Below, piece by piece: positions 29,263 through 37,613 of a DNA stretch of 64,000 nt (positions within the stretch are counted from its first letter, which is position 1; each line of letters opens with the position of its first letter). Location: positions 31,763 to 95,762 of the forward strand of contig JACONK010000011.1 of NCBI GenBank assembly GCA_014323795.1, read 5' to 3'. The notes under the pieces are model-generated. The model saw nothing but the letters and a program-made list of their open reading frames with translations, was not told the origin of the DNA and made no database searches. The translations under genes and the position numbers were made by a program. The DNA comes from Paracoccaceae bacterium (GTDB lineage Bacteria > Pseudomonadota > Alphaproteobacteria > Rhodobacterales > Rhodobacteraceae).

Positions 29263-30228
29263 ATGACCCCGACTGAGATGGAATCACGTATCGTCCGCTA
29301 CGGCGATCTGCGCCCATGCAAAACCGCCTTTATCGACGCCCACACGCCGGGCAGCGATCAGAAGGAAAACTTCACGATTATCGGCGGCGGTGTTTCTGAA
29401 TCCCCGGATCAGCATGTACACATCAGGGACACACCGGGCTTCAACATCGGCGCGGCCGGGCAACCGCCGAAGTGCCGAAACTCGCTCCACTCCCACCGCA
29501 CGGCGGAGGTGTTCTTTGTGCTCAGGGGCCGTTGGCGGTTCTTCTGGGGGCGCTGGGGCGATGCGGGCGAAGTGGTTCTGGAAGAAGGCGATATTTTCAA
29601 CATCCCGACGGGAATTTTCCGGGGGTTTGAGAACATCGGCACAGATTACGGGATGATCATGGCAATCCTTGGCGGCGATGATGCCGGTGGCGGCGTGATC
29701 TGGGCACCGCAGGTGATCGAGGATGCACGGGCCCACGGGCTGATGCTGGGGGAAAACGGCAGGCTTTATGACAGCAGGAAGGGGGAATCGCTACCCGCTG
29801 GCGTGGCACCGATGCCCGTGCTGACCGATGAGGAGCTGAAGGCGTTCCCGGAACCCACGACGCTCGACGTTGTGCCCCGTTATGTGGCCCGCTATCAGGA
29901 TATGATAGCACTTGCCTACAGGTCGCCCGCACCTGTTATCGGGCCGGATGCAATGCTGCGTGACAGACCGGGCTTTGACGTGGATTTCATCCGAAACGGC
30001 AGCCTTGGCGACCCGGTTTACGCAACCGACACCCACGAGGCACTGATGGTCATGCGCGGCCATTGGCGGCTCAGCTGGGATGGCGGCAGGGCAACCCTGG
30101 CCCCCGGCGATACCTGTGCGGTGCCGCCGGGTCTGCGGCGGCGTCTGGAGCCGGCAATGACAGGTGAAGCCTCCATGTTTCGCGTACGCTCGAATGAGGA
30201 TCCGGCGGGCCTGACGCAGATTCTCTGA
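29263..30228 (+). CDS. Bicupin-domain protein
   Basis: 321-residue protein with two cupin barrels. The first contains NSLHSHRTAEVFFVLRGRW (about 70-88) with the metal-type His-x-His and Glu, and EEGDIFNIPTG as motif 2. The second contains YATDTHEALMVMRGHWRLSW and LAPGDTCAVPPG, with fewer metal ligands. Homologues include gentisate-dioxygenase-like and sugar-isomerase-like cupins. ATG 29263 follows GGAGAAT. It is the last gene of the catabolic operon; the reaction is not known. Confidence 0.85.
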   Translation: MTPTEMESRIVRYGDLRPCKTAFIDAHTPGSDQKENFTIIGGGVSESPDQHVHIRDTPGFNIGAAGQPPKCRNSLHSHRTAEVFFVLRGRWRFFWGRWGDAGEVVLEEGDIFNIPTGIFRGFENIGTDYGMIMAILGGDDAGGGVIWAPQVIEDARAHGLMLGENGRLYDSRKGESLPAGVAPMPVLTDEELKAFPEPTTLDVVPRYVARYQDMIALAYRSPAPVIGPDAMLRDRPGFDVDFIRNGSLGDPVYATDTHEALMVMRGHWRLSWDGGRATLAPGDTCAVPPGLRRRLEPAMTGEASMFRVRSNEDPAGLTQIL

Positions 30229-30392
30229 CGTCGGGGTTTGGTTTCCGCCCGCTGCCGACCCTGTTTGCCCGGTGGCTGTGGCAGAAGGCGAAAGCCTTGG
30301 GGTGCAGCCTTACATGGGTGTCAAGGCCGTAATCCTGCGTTTCAAGAATCGATTCGGGCGATGCCGTTGTGGAAGCAGCCCGGCAACGGCTG

Positions 30393-32108
30393 TCAAACCG
30401 CGGTTTTCAGGCCCCATGAGGCCGGTGCCTGGGGTGCCTTTTCCAGCAGACGCCGTGCAATCACCTGTGCCTGGATTTCCGCTGCACCTTCGAAGATGTT
30501 CAGTATTCGCGCATCGCAGAGTACGCGACTGATCGGATATTCCAGCGCAAACCCGTTGCCGCCGTGGATTTGCAGGCCGTTGTCGGCAGCCGCCCAGGCC
30601 ACCCGGGCGCCGAGTAGCTTGGCCATGCCGGCCTCCAGGTCGCAGCGCTGGCCGTTGTCCTTTTTCCGGGCGGAAAAGTAGGTCAGCTGGCGGGCGATCA
30701 TGATTTCGACGGCCATCATCGCGATCTTTGATCGGATGCGGGGGAAGGCTAGGATTTCCTTGCCGAATTGCTTGCGGTCGATGGCGTATTTCAGCGAGAT
30801 TTCCATAGCGTATTGCGCCACACCGATGGCCCGCGCCGCGGTCTGGATGCGGGCACTTTCAAAGGTCTGCATCAGGTGCCTGAAGCCCTGGCCGGTCACG
30901 CCGCCCAGCAGGTTTTCATCCTTCACGCGAAAGCCGTCGAAGGCGAGCTCGTATTCCTTCATTCCGCGATAGCCCAGCACTCCGATCTCGCCGCCGGTCA
31001 TGCCGTCTGCGGGGAAGGGGGCCTCATCGGTGCCCGGCTCCTTTTCGGCGAGAAAAACAGACAGACCGGAATAGTTGGTCGTGTCCGGATCCGTGCGTGC
31101 CAAAAGCGTCATCATATGGGTGCGGGCCGCATGGGTGATCCAGGTCTTGTTGCCGGTTACTTTCCACTCGCCGTTTTCATCCTGCACCGCACGGGTGCGC
31201 AGACTGCCGAGGTCAGATCCGGTGTTCGGCTCAGTGAAGACGGCAGTTGGCAGGATTTCCCCGCTTGCCAGCAGCGGCAGCCATTTCGCTTTCTGGTCGT
31301 CCGTGCCGCCTGCGATGATCAGTTCCGCCGCGATTTCCGCCCGTGTCCCGAGCGAGCCGACACCGATGTAGCCGCGCGACAGTTCTTCGGAGACGACGCA
31401 CATGGAGGCTTTCGTCAGGCCGAAGCCGCCGTGTTCTTTAGGGATCGTCAGGCCGAAGACGCCCATGTCGGCAAGGTCCCCGATCACCTCCATCGGGATT
31501 AGTTCATCCTTCATGTGCCATTCGTGGGCGCAGGGCATGATCTTTTCGTCCGCATAGCGGCGGAACTGATCGCGGATCATCCCCAGCTCTTCGTCCAGAC
31601 CGCAATCGCCCGCCGTCGCGGCCCCGTCGCGATCCCGGATCAGAGTGACCAGCCGATCCCGCGCAGCATGCGTATTTCCTTGCTGCGTCAGCATCATCAC
31701 CGGTTCAACGGCCAGCGGGTTTTGCTCCGCCTGGCCGAGGCCGAGATCCTGCAAGCGCACCACCTCCCCCTGGCTCATCGGGATGCCGCCCCAAATTTGC
31801 CAAAGGTATTCGCCAAAGCCGATCTGCAGCATCAGCTGCTCAAATTCGGTGAACTTTCCTGCATGCTCCAGCCGGACAGCCCAGGCATGCATCTGGCGCA
31901 GGGCTTCCAGATAGGTCGTATACCAGGCCAGCCCGTGGGCCGCGAACTGGTGTTCTTCCAGCATGTGACTGCTGACGCGCCCGTCGGCCACAGTCGCCGC
32001 ACGAATCTTTTCAGTGGCGGCCTCCATCGCCTGTTCCACGGGCGGAATGGTCGCCGCACATGTTGCAAGAAGATCTGGAACAAGGGTCTGTTTCTGGCTG
32101 TCGAACAT
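30393..32108 (-). CDS. mcd: (2S)-methylsuccinyl-CoA dehydrogenase
   Basis: 571-residue acyl-CoA dehydrogenase with the long N-terminal extension typical of Mcd, which oxidises (2S)-methylsuccinyl-CoA to mesaconyl-CoA in the ethylmalonyl-CoA pathway. The extension has HQFAAHGLAWYTTYLEALRQ (about 52-71) and FGEYLWQIWGGIPMSQGE. The flavoprotein core has FTEPNTGSDLGSLRT, GVTGQGFRHLMQTFESARI and IHGGNGFALEYPISRV. Start ATG 32108. The other pathway genes (ccr, ecm, mch) are not in this window. Its presence implies acetyl-CoA assimilation without isocitrate lyase. Confidence 0.88.
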   Translation of the reverse strand: MFDSQKQTLVPDLLATCAATIPPVEQAMEAATEKIRAATVADGRVSSHMLEEHQFAAHGLAWYTTYLEALRQMHAWAVRLEHAGKFTEFEQLMLQIGFGEYLWQIWGGIPMSQGEVVRLQDLGLGQAEQNPLAVEPVMMLTQQGNTHAARDRLVTLIRDRDGAATAGDCGLDEELGMIRDQFRRYADEKIMPCAHEWHMKDELIPMEVIGDLADMGVFGLTIPKEHGGFGLTKASMCVVSEELSRGYIGVGSLGTRAEIAAELIIAGGTDDQKAKWLPLLASGEILPTAVFTEPNTGSDLGSLRTRAVQDENGEWKVTGNKTWITHAARTHMMTLLARTDPDTTNYSGLSVFLAEKEPGTDEAPFPADGMTGGEIGVLGYRGMKEYELAFDGFRVKDENLLGGVTGQGFRHLMQTFESARIQTAARAIGVAQYAMEISLKYAIDRKQFGKEILAFPRIRSKIAMMAVEIMIARQLTYFSARKKDNGQRCDLEAGMAKLLGARVAWAAADNGLQIHGGNGFALEYPISRVLCDARILNIFEGAAEIQAQVIARRLLEKAPQAPASWGLKTAV

Positions 32109-32628
32109 GGCACCGGCCCGCTTTGCTGCTTTGCATTCGGCATTAGGCCCCGGTGGAGGCCTGGTCAACGACACGTGCATACAGTTTACTAACATGCCGC
32201 AGCGTATGAAACACGGTTTCGGCGGTTTCGGTCAGGAAGATCGTCGCGGCTCCCTAACCGACCCGATACGCAAAAGTCCGGCACTGGCGATGCTGCGGTG
32301 GTGCCTGGCGACTGTTTCAGGAATGTCGTTATGCACCAGGCAACCCGGGGCGTCCCGGGATCGCGGACAACAGGCAGGATTTCGTCAATAACCTTGTGGA
32401 AAAGCGGGGCGGCGATGATGACAGCACACATATTAGGTCCGACTGCGGACTGCCCCGGGCAGCAGCGGGCGAAGCTAATGTTTTCCGCCGACCCGGATAT
32501 CTTGAGTTAATTACTGTTTTGGCAGACCTTCACACGGTGGCGATTAGTGTGGCGGTAAATCGATACAAACGCTGTTCTGTCGCGGGGGATGGGGCAACCG
32601 CCGGCACCGCCGGCCCTTAAGCGCGGGT
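32109..32628. other. Intergenic region without recognisable gene
   Basis: 520 bp between the mcd start and the pckA stop. A GCCGGC-rich inverted repeat at about 32595-32615 may end the pckA transcript. Otherwise I see no gene, repeat or RNA. Confidence 0.5.
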
Positions 32629-34257
32629 TCAACGCAGCACAGGGCTGCCAAAGGCGGAACAGCCGATGGCTGCGGCTTTCACATCATCGTCAATATGGGC
32701 CTCATGCCGGGCGAAATTGTCCGAAAACATCCGCACCAATTGCCGGGCTGCCGCATCGTATGCCTCCCCGTCTGACCAGGTGCGGCGCGGATCAAGCAGG
32801 ATGTCTGCCACCGCCGGGGAGGTGAGCGGCACCTCAAACCCGAAGTTCACATCCTTGCGGAATTCACTGGCGGCCAGCGTACCGTTAAGTGCTGCCGTCA
32901 GCAGGGCACGGGTGGCACGGATCGGCATCCGCGACCCGGTGCCATAGGCACCGCCGGTCCATCCAGTGTTCACCAGCCAGCATGTTGCCCCGGTTGCGGC
33001 GATCCTGTCGCGCAGGAGTGCGCCGTAGATCTCTGGCCGGCGCGGCATGAACGGAGCCCCGAAACACGTCGAAAAGGTCGGCTGCGGCTCTGTCACGCCC
33101 CGTTCGGTGCCGGCAACCTTGGAAGTGAAGCCCGACAGAAAGTGATACATGGCCTGCGCGGGCGAAAGCCGTGCGATAGGGGGCAGTACGCCAAAGGCAT
33201 CGCAGGTCAGCATGATGATATTTTTCGGAATACCGCCGCGCGCGGTCCCCGAGGCGTTGGCGATATAGTGCAGCGGGTAGGCGCACCTCATGTTTGCCGT
33301 CAGCGAATCGTCCTCGAAATCAAGCTCTTTGGTATGTTCGTCGTAGATCATGTTTTCGATGATCGTGCCGAACTTCTGCATGGTCGCACAAATTTCCGGC
33401 TCTGCCTCGGCACTCAGATTAATAGTCTTGGCATAGCAGCCACCTTCAAGGTTGAATATGCCGTGATCCGACCAGCCATGTTCGTCATCGCCGATCAGCA
33501 CCCGATTCGGGTCAGCGGACAGCGTCGTTTTGCCCGTGCCGCTGAGCCCGAAGAAGACCGCAACGTCGTTCTCATCCCCCACCGCGTGGTTTGCGGAACA
33601 GTGCATCGGCATCACGCCCTGCTCCGGCAGCAGGTAATTCAAAAGTGAAAATACGGATTTTTTATTTTCACCGGCGTATTCAGTACCTGCGATCAGGATC
33701 ATCTTCCGCTGAATTGAAATCGCGATCACCACATCGGACCGGCAGCCGTGCCGTTCCGGGGCAGGGTTGAAGGACGGGCAATTGATTACCGTGAATTCCG
33801 GGGTAAAATTACCCAGTTCCTCCGGTTCCGGGCGGCACAGCATGGTGCGGATGAAAAGGGAATGCCAGGCGAGCTCCGTCACCATGCGCATATTCAGCCG
33901 ATAGGCCGAGTCTGCGCCGCCGTAGAGATCCTGCACAAAGCAGTCGCGCCCTTTCATATGGTCGATCATATCATGGTAGAGCCGGTCGAACGCTGTCGGA
34001 TCCATCGGCGTGTTATTTTCCCACCAGATCGCATCCTTTACGGAAGGATCTTCCACCACAAATTTATCCCTGGGGGAGCGGCCGGTGTATTTCCCGGTGC
34101 TGACCAGAAGGGTTCCGCCCTGTCCCAGGACTCCTTCCGAGCGCGTAATCGCCTCCTGAACAAGGGCCGGTTCCAGAAGGTTGTAGTATACATTGCATAA
34201 CCCCCTGATCCCGGCTGATGTCAGGGTATTCGCAGGGTTCACCCGGCCAAAGTCCAT
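32629..34257 (-). CDS. pckA: Phosphoenolpyruvate carboxykinase (ATP)
   Basis: 542-residue ATP-dependent PEPCK, which converts oxaloacetate to PEP in gluconeogenesis. The kinase-type P-loop is [13 protein letters not shown] (about 239-251), the metal site IGDDEHGW and the oxaloacetate-binding GRSPRDKF (about 60-67). Length is normal. ATG 34257 (MDFGRVN) was chosen because the conserved N-terminus begins there. In relatives the gene is divergent from chvI-chvG-hprK; here 675 bp of unrecognised sequence separates it from hprK. Confidence 0.96.
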   Translation of the reverse strand: MDFGRVNPANTLTSAGIRGLCNVYYNLLEPALVQEAITRSEGVLGQGGTLLVSTGKYTGRSPRDKFVVEDPSVKDAIWWENNTPMDPTAFDRLYHDMIDHMKGRDCFVQDLYGGADSAYRLNMRMVTELAWHSLFIRTMLCRPEPEELGNFTPEFTVINCPSFNPAPERHGCRSDVVIAISIQRKMILIAGTEYAGENKKSVFSLLNYLLPEQGVMPMHCSANHAVGDENDVAVFFGLSGTGKTTLSADPNRVLIGDDEHGWSDHGIFNLEGGCYAKTINLSAEAEPEICATMQKFGTIIENMIYDEHTKELDFEDDSLTANMRCAYPLHYIANASGTARGGIPKNIIMLTCDAFGVLPPIARLSPAQAMYHFLSGFTSKVAGTERGVTEPQPTFSTCFGAPFMPRRPEIYGALLRDRIAATGATCWLVNTGWTGGAYGTGSRMPIRATRALLTAALNGTLAASEFRKDVNFGFEVPLTSPAVADILLDPRRTWSDGEAYDAAARQLVRMFSDNFARHEAHIDDDVKAAAIGCSAFGSPVLR

Positions 34258-34932
34258 TTTTATGCTCCGGTATCCTGATCGCCTTAAAAGGGACAACACT
34301 ATTGATCTGTTCTGATGTCGGGCCTGAAAGTTTGCCTGATTCCCTAGCGTAGCGTCTGCTGTAATTTAATCCGATAATAAAAAGATACAGACAGGTTTTG
34401 AACATGACAACGACACGTATTCCATGGGACGATGACGACCATGATATCCCGGGCTTCCGTGTCGATAACACCGGGAATCGATGAAGTTCCGGATCAATGC
34501 CTGTGTGCACATAGCCGTTTTCCGCAGGATCCGCCGGTTGAACGCATCCGCACAATCAGGCAAGGGCAAAGGTTTCCGACGCGGGCAGGATGAAAAGGCC
34601 CCGCCGGTGGACACGGCATCTTTTTCTGAAGATTGGGCGACAGAACCGTGCGTGGATTCTGGTTTGTTGCTATTGCCGGTGCCAAAGATCATTGGATTGA
34701 ACGGGCCGTGCCGCAGGGTGTGGCGGCCGGGTCTTGCCCGTTTTACCCGTGTGCATACTGCGCCGCCAGCCCGATGTCTCATCCTTCAGGGCCAGTGTGG
34801 CGGCGCAATCATTGATGGGGGGATTGAAACCGTGTCATTGTTTGTCCAGGCCGTACTTTCGTGGCGGCACCGTATGCCCGGACGGGATGCATGCTGCACG
34901 AAGACGCAATTCGTGTCTGAAATTTCCGCCTC
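34258..34932. other. Long pckA-hprK intergenic region; expected chvI/chvG not found
   Basis: The AT-rich part (34300-34400) probably holds the pckA promoter. In related bacteria a ChvI/ChvG-type two-component system sits between pckA and hprK. I find no receiver, HAMP, H-box or HATPase motif in any frame here, only short frames without family traits. Either the pair was deleted or this genome has another order. Confidence 0.45.
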
Positions 34933-35373
34933 ATGCTGACGCTGACAAAAAGCCCCGTTCACGGGTCGGCCGTTTCGGCATTCGGGCGAGGAGTACTTAT
35001 TCTGGGTGCCTCGGGCAGCGGAAAATCGGGGCTGGCCTTGCAACTTCTCGCCCTGGGCGCACACCTTGTTGCCGATGACCAGGTGATCCTGCAAGCCTCT
35101 GGCGCAGGGGTGAAAATGTTCGCCCCCGATGCCACCGCCCGCCGGATCGAGGCCCGCTTCCTGGGCTTGATCCCGGTCCCTGCGCCCCCCGGGTGCCTGT
35201 CATTTGTGGTCGATCTCGACAAGGCCCCGGGTGCCCGCCTGCCGGCACCGGCTGTCGCGTATGTCATGTTACGGGAATATCCCCTGATTAATGGCAAGGA
35301 TGTTCCCAACCTTGGTGCCTCAATTTGGCTGTGCCTCAAACACGGACTGCCGAAGCGGGACACGATTTTGTGA
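34933..35373 (+). CDS. hprK: HPr kinase/phosphorylase, short alphaproteobacterial form
   Basis: 146-residue HprK made only of the C-terminal kinase domain, the normal alphaproteobacterial form (about 145 residues). Walker A is GASGSGKS (25-32) followed by LVADDQ (46-50). The N-terminal HGSAVSAFGRGVLIL is typical. It phosphorylates Ser45 of HPr, which is encoded 1 kb downstream. In this class it links the PTS-Ntr chain to carbon/energy state. Between hprK and the EIIA gene lies a wrecked rapZ. Confidence 0.9.
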   Translation: MLTLTKSPVHGSAVSAFGRGVLILGASGSGKSGLALQLLALGAHLVADDQVILQASGAGVKMFAPDATARRIEARFLGLIPVPAPPGCLSFVVDLDKAPGARLPAPAVAYVMLREYPLINGKDVPNLGASIWLCLKHGLPKRDTIL

Positions 35374-35420
35374 CATCTGATGATGTTGCAACCAACAATG
35401 AATATGTTGGTCGGCATATC

Positions 35421-35906
35421 ATGATGCCGTTCGCCGGGAATTCCGCTATTATCCCTGTCATCGGGCCGTCGGGGGCGGGCATATGCGCGGCGATCAATAT
35501 GTTTACAAACCAGGACTTTTCAGCCATCGCCAACAGGCCTGTTTTGGTGCTCAGCGGTGACCGGGCAGATGGGCCAGTGGCATCGGAGGGCAATGCCCCT
35601 GTCCGCAACCGGGGCGGATATTCTGATGAGCATCAGGCAGAGCCCCCTTCCACGATTCATGGCCGGGGGCAGCAGGTGCCGGTTCGGCACGGCAGAGGCA
35701 CCGGGGCCGGTGGTCACGGACCAGTCAATTTCCCGAAAGCGGACATTGACATGGTTTTTGATCGCCGTTTTCTTGTCGGCACGCATGGGCGCAGGCAAGG
35801 CACGGTTTATTCGGTCGGGCCGGGGCGCATCGGCCAGCGGCGCACAAGCCCCGGGAAACCCCTTGGGAAAGCGGGTGGGCAGCTGTCTGTGCGGCACCGA
35901 AATTAA
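35421..35906 (+). pseudogene. RapZ-like P-loop protein, internally deleted
   Basis: Position between hprK and EIIA is that of rapZ in alphaproteobacteria. Residual matches are in one frame: IIPVIGPSGAGICAAIN followed by DFSAIANRP (N-terminal P-loop region, 35442-35520), DIDMVFDRRFL (35736-35770; RapZ has VDMVFDxRFL) and a final GGQLSVRHR. The P-loop has lost its Lys/Arg-Ser-Thr (reads G-A-G-I-C). About 120 of roughly 290 residues are missing from the middle and the GCTGGxHRS signature is gone. The frame stays open, but the product should be dead. Confidence 0.62.
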
Positions 35907-35946
35907 AACGGCGGATGTACGCCGGAACGGTTGGGAGTGATCCGCG

Positions 35947-36342
35947 TTGATAGGGATCGTGATTGTCGCACACGGAGGATTGGCGAAGGAGTATCTGGCA
36001 GCCGCCGAACATGTGCTTGGCAAATTGTCGGATGTTGTGGCGATTCCGACCGTGGCGGAAGAGGATCGCAGTGCCAAACAGGCAGAGATCTGCGCGGCAG
36101 CCGCCAGCGTCGACCAGGGTGACGGTGTGGTGGTGGTGGTCGATATGTTCGGCTCCTCCCCGTCTAATCTTGCCCTGAAGGCGTGCAGAGGTTCCGGGCG
36201 CCGGATCATGTATGGCGCAAATCTGCCAATGATAGTAAAATTAGCCAAAAGCCGACGCCAGCCGCTCGATAAGGCGGTCGATCTGGCGGTTGCGGCGGGA
36301 AAAAAGTATATGAATGCCAGCCATGGGCTGCAAGTGCCATGA
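35947..36342 (+). CDS. PTS EIIA (mannose-type) component
   Basis: 131-residue EIIA-Man domain protein. The phosphorylated His9 lies in IVIVAHGGLA, and VVVVVDMFGSSPSN (about 60-73) is the second family block. Translation starts at TTG 35947. In Rhodobacterales this stand-alone EIIA pairs with HPr and EI-Ntr and acts in regulation, not sugar uptake; no sugar permease (EIIBC) is nearby. HPr follows 22 bp downstream. Confidence 0.92.
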   Translation: MIGIVIVAHGGLAKEYLAAAEHVLGKLSDVVAIPTVAEEDRSAKQAEICAAAASVDQGDGVVVVVDMFGSSPSNLALKACRGSGRRIMYGANLPMIVKLAKSRRQPLDKAVDLAVAAGKKYMNASHGLQVP

Positions 36343-36364
36343 TCCGCACTCAAAAGGGGCAGTT

Positions 36365-36631
36365 TTGAAATTCAACCTCCGGATTATCAATGAGAAGGGC
36401 CTGCATGCCCGGGCGTCTGCCAAATTTGTGGAAACTGTTGAACGGTTTGACGCGGACTGCACGGTCAGCAAGGACGGCATGGATGTGGGCGGCGATTCTA
36501 TTATGGGATTGATGATGCTGGCTGCTTCAAAGGGATCAACGATTGGTGTGGAAACGAGCGGGGCTGAGGCGACGGATCTCGCCGATGCGCTAAAATCTCT
36601 CGTCGGGGGTTGTTTCGGGGAAGGCAAATAG
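36365..36631 (+). CDS. HPr phosphocarrier protein
   Basis: 88-residue HPr. The EI-dependent site is His14 in KGLHARASAKF and the HprK-dependent site is Ser45 in GGDSIMGLMML. Start is TTG 36365 preceded by AAGGGG. Together with hprK and the EIIA it forms the alphaproteobacterial regulatory PTS module. Enzyme I is not in this window. Confidence 0.94.
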   Translation: MKFNLRIINEKGLHARASAKFVETVERFDADCTVSKDGMDVGGDSIMGLMMLAASKGSTIGVETSGAEATDLADALKSLVGGCFGEGK

Positions 36632-36635
36632 CGTC

Positions 36636-37508
36636 ATGACCGACACAGTGACCGAACATGCGCTGATTCTGGAGGCAACCGGCGGGACGGCCCCTTACAA
36701 CCCCGCCGACCTGACCTATGCAACGTCTTTCGCCTCCCCCTGGAAGCGCGGCGTGATCCGGGTGATTGAAAACCTGACAGGCCGGTTCAGGCTCTTGCGG
36801 CTGATTCGTAAATGGGAGCGGGATAAGAACCGCCATCCGGATTTCTGGGTTTCGGTGCTCGACAGGCTGCAGATCAGGCTGAAAACACCGCAAGAGCAAC
36901 TCGATGCGATACCTGGGGACGGCCCGCTGGTGGTCGTCTCGAACCATCCGCATGGGCTGATAGACGGGATTGTGATGGCCCATCTGCTGAGCCACGCCCG
37001 CGACGATTACAAGGTTTTGACACGGGCACTGCTGTGCCACGTACCGCGGATCGACAAATACCTGTTGCCGGTGGCCTTCCCGCACGAACCGGATGCCGTG
37101 CAGACCAACATCACGATGCGCAGGAAAGCGATTGCGCATCTGAAGTCCGGCGGCTGCGTTGCGCTTTTTCCTGCGGGGGCTGTTGCTACGTCAGAGACAT
37201 GGTTTGGCCCGGCGACGGATGCCGATTGGCTGCCTTTCACCGCCAGGATGATCCACCAGTCGGATGCCCGGGTCTTGCCGCTGTTTTTCCCCGGTGCCAA
37301 CAGCCGGGCGTATCAGATCGCCAACAAACTGTCAGTGACCCTGCGCCAGGCACTGCTGCTGCACGAAATCAAGGCATCAATGTACAAGGATCAGGCCCCG
37401 ATTGTGGGTGAGGTGATCGACCGCGACACGCTTGACACCTACAAACAGGACGGGCCGGGCCTGATGAGATTTCTTAGGCAGAAGACCTATGATCTGAAAC
37501 CTGCATGA
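36636..37508 (+). CDS. Lysophospholipid acyltransferase family protein
   Basis: 290-residue PlsC-like glycerolipid acyltransferase. The catalytic motif is VVSNHPHGLIDG (about 101-112), followed by the substrate block CVALFPAGAVATS (about 175-187). It probably acylates a lysolipid at the inner membrane surface. It starts 4 bp after HPr, so it is co-transcribed with the PTS genes. Acyl acceptor cannot be specified (phospholipid or ornithine-lipid type). Confidence 0.87.
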   Translation: MTDTVTEHALILEATGGTAPYNPADLTYATSFASPWKRGVIRVIENLTGRFRLLRLIRKWERDKNRHPDFWVSVLDRLQIRLKTPQEQLDAIPGDGPLVVVSNHPHGLIDGIVMAHLLSHARDDYKVLTRALLCHVPRIDKYLLPVAFPHEPDAVQTNITMRRKAIAHLKSGGCVALFPAGAVATSETWFGPATDADWLPFTARMIHQSDARVLPLFFPGANSRAYQIANKLSVTLRQALLLHEIKASMYKDQAPIVGEVIDRDTLDTYKQDGPGLMRFLRQKTYDLKPA

Positions 37509-37613
37509 GCGGTGCACCGTTGCAGGGCAATCCTGTTTCGGGATGCCTGGCGGGTATGTGCAGGTCGCCGTGCGCCGGCGGCGGGTATTCCGGAGCCGCG
37601 GAAGGGCCGTTTG

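Noticed and set aside
34384..34482. Short plus-strand ORF starting MTTTRIPWDDDDHD
   Set aside because: Only about 27 codons, no ribosome-binding site and no family; probably chance.
35325..35906. A continuous 193-codon plus-strand frame taken as a normal gene
   Set aside because: Its first 16 codons overlap hprK and its matches to RapZ are shortened with a ruined P-loop, so I call it a pseudogene.
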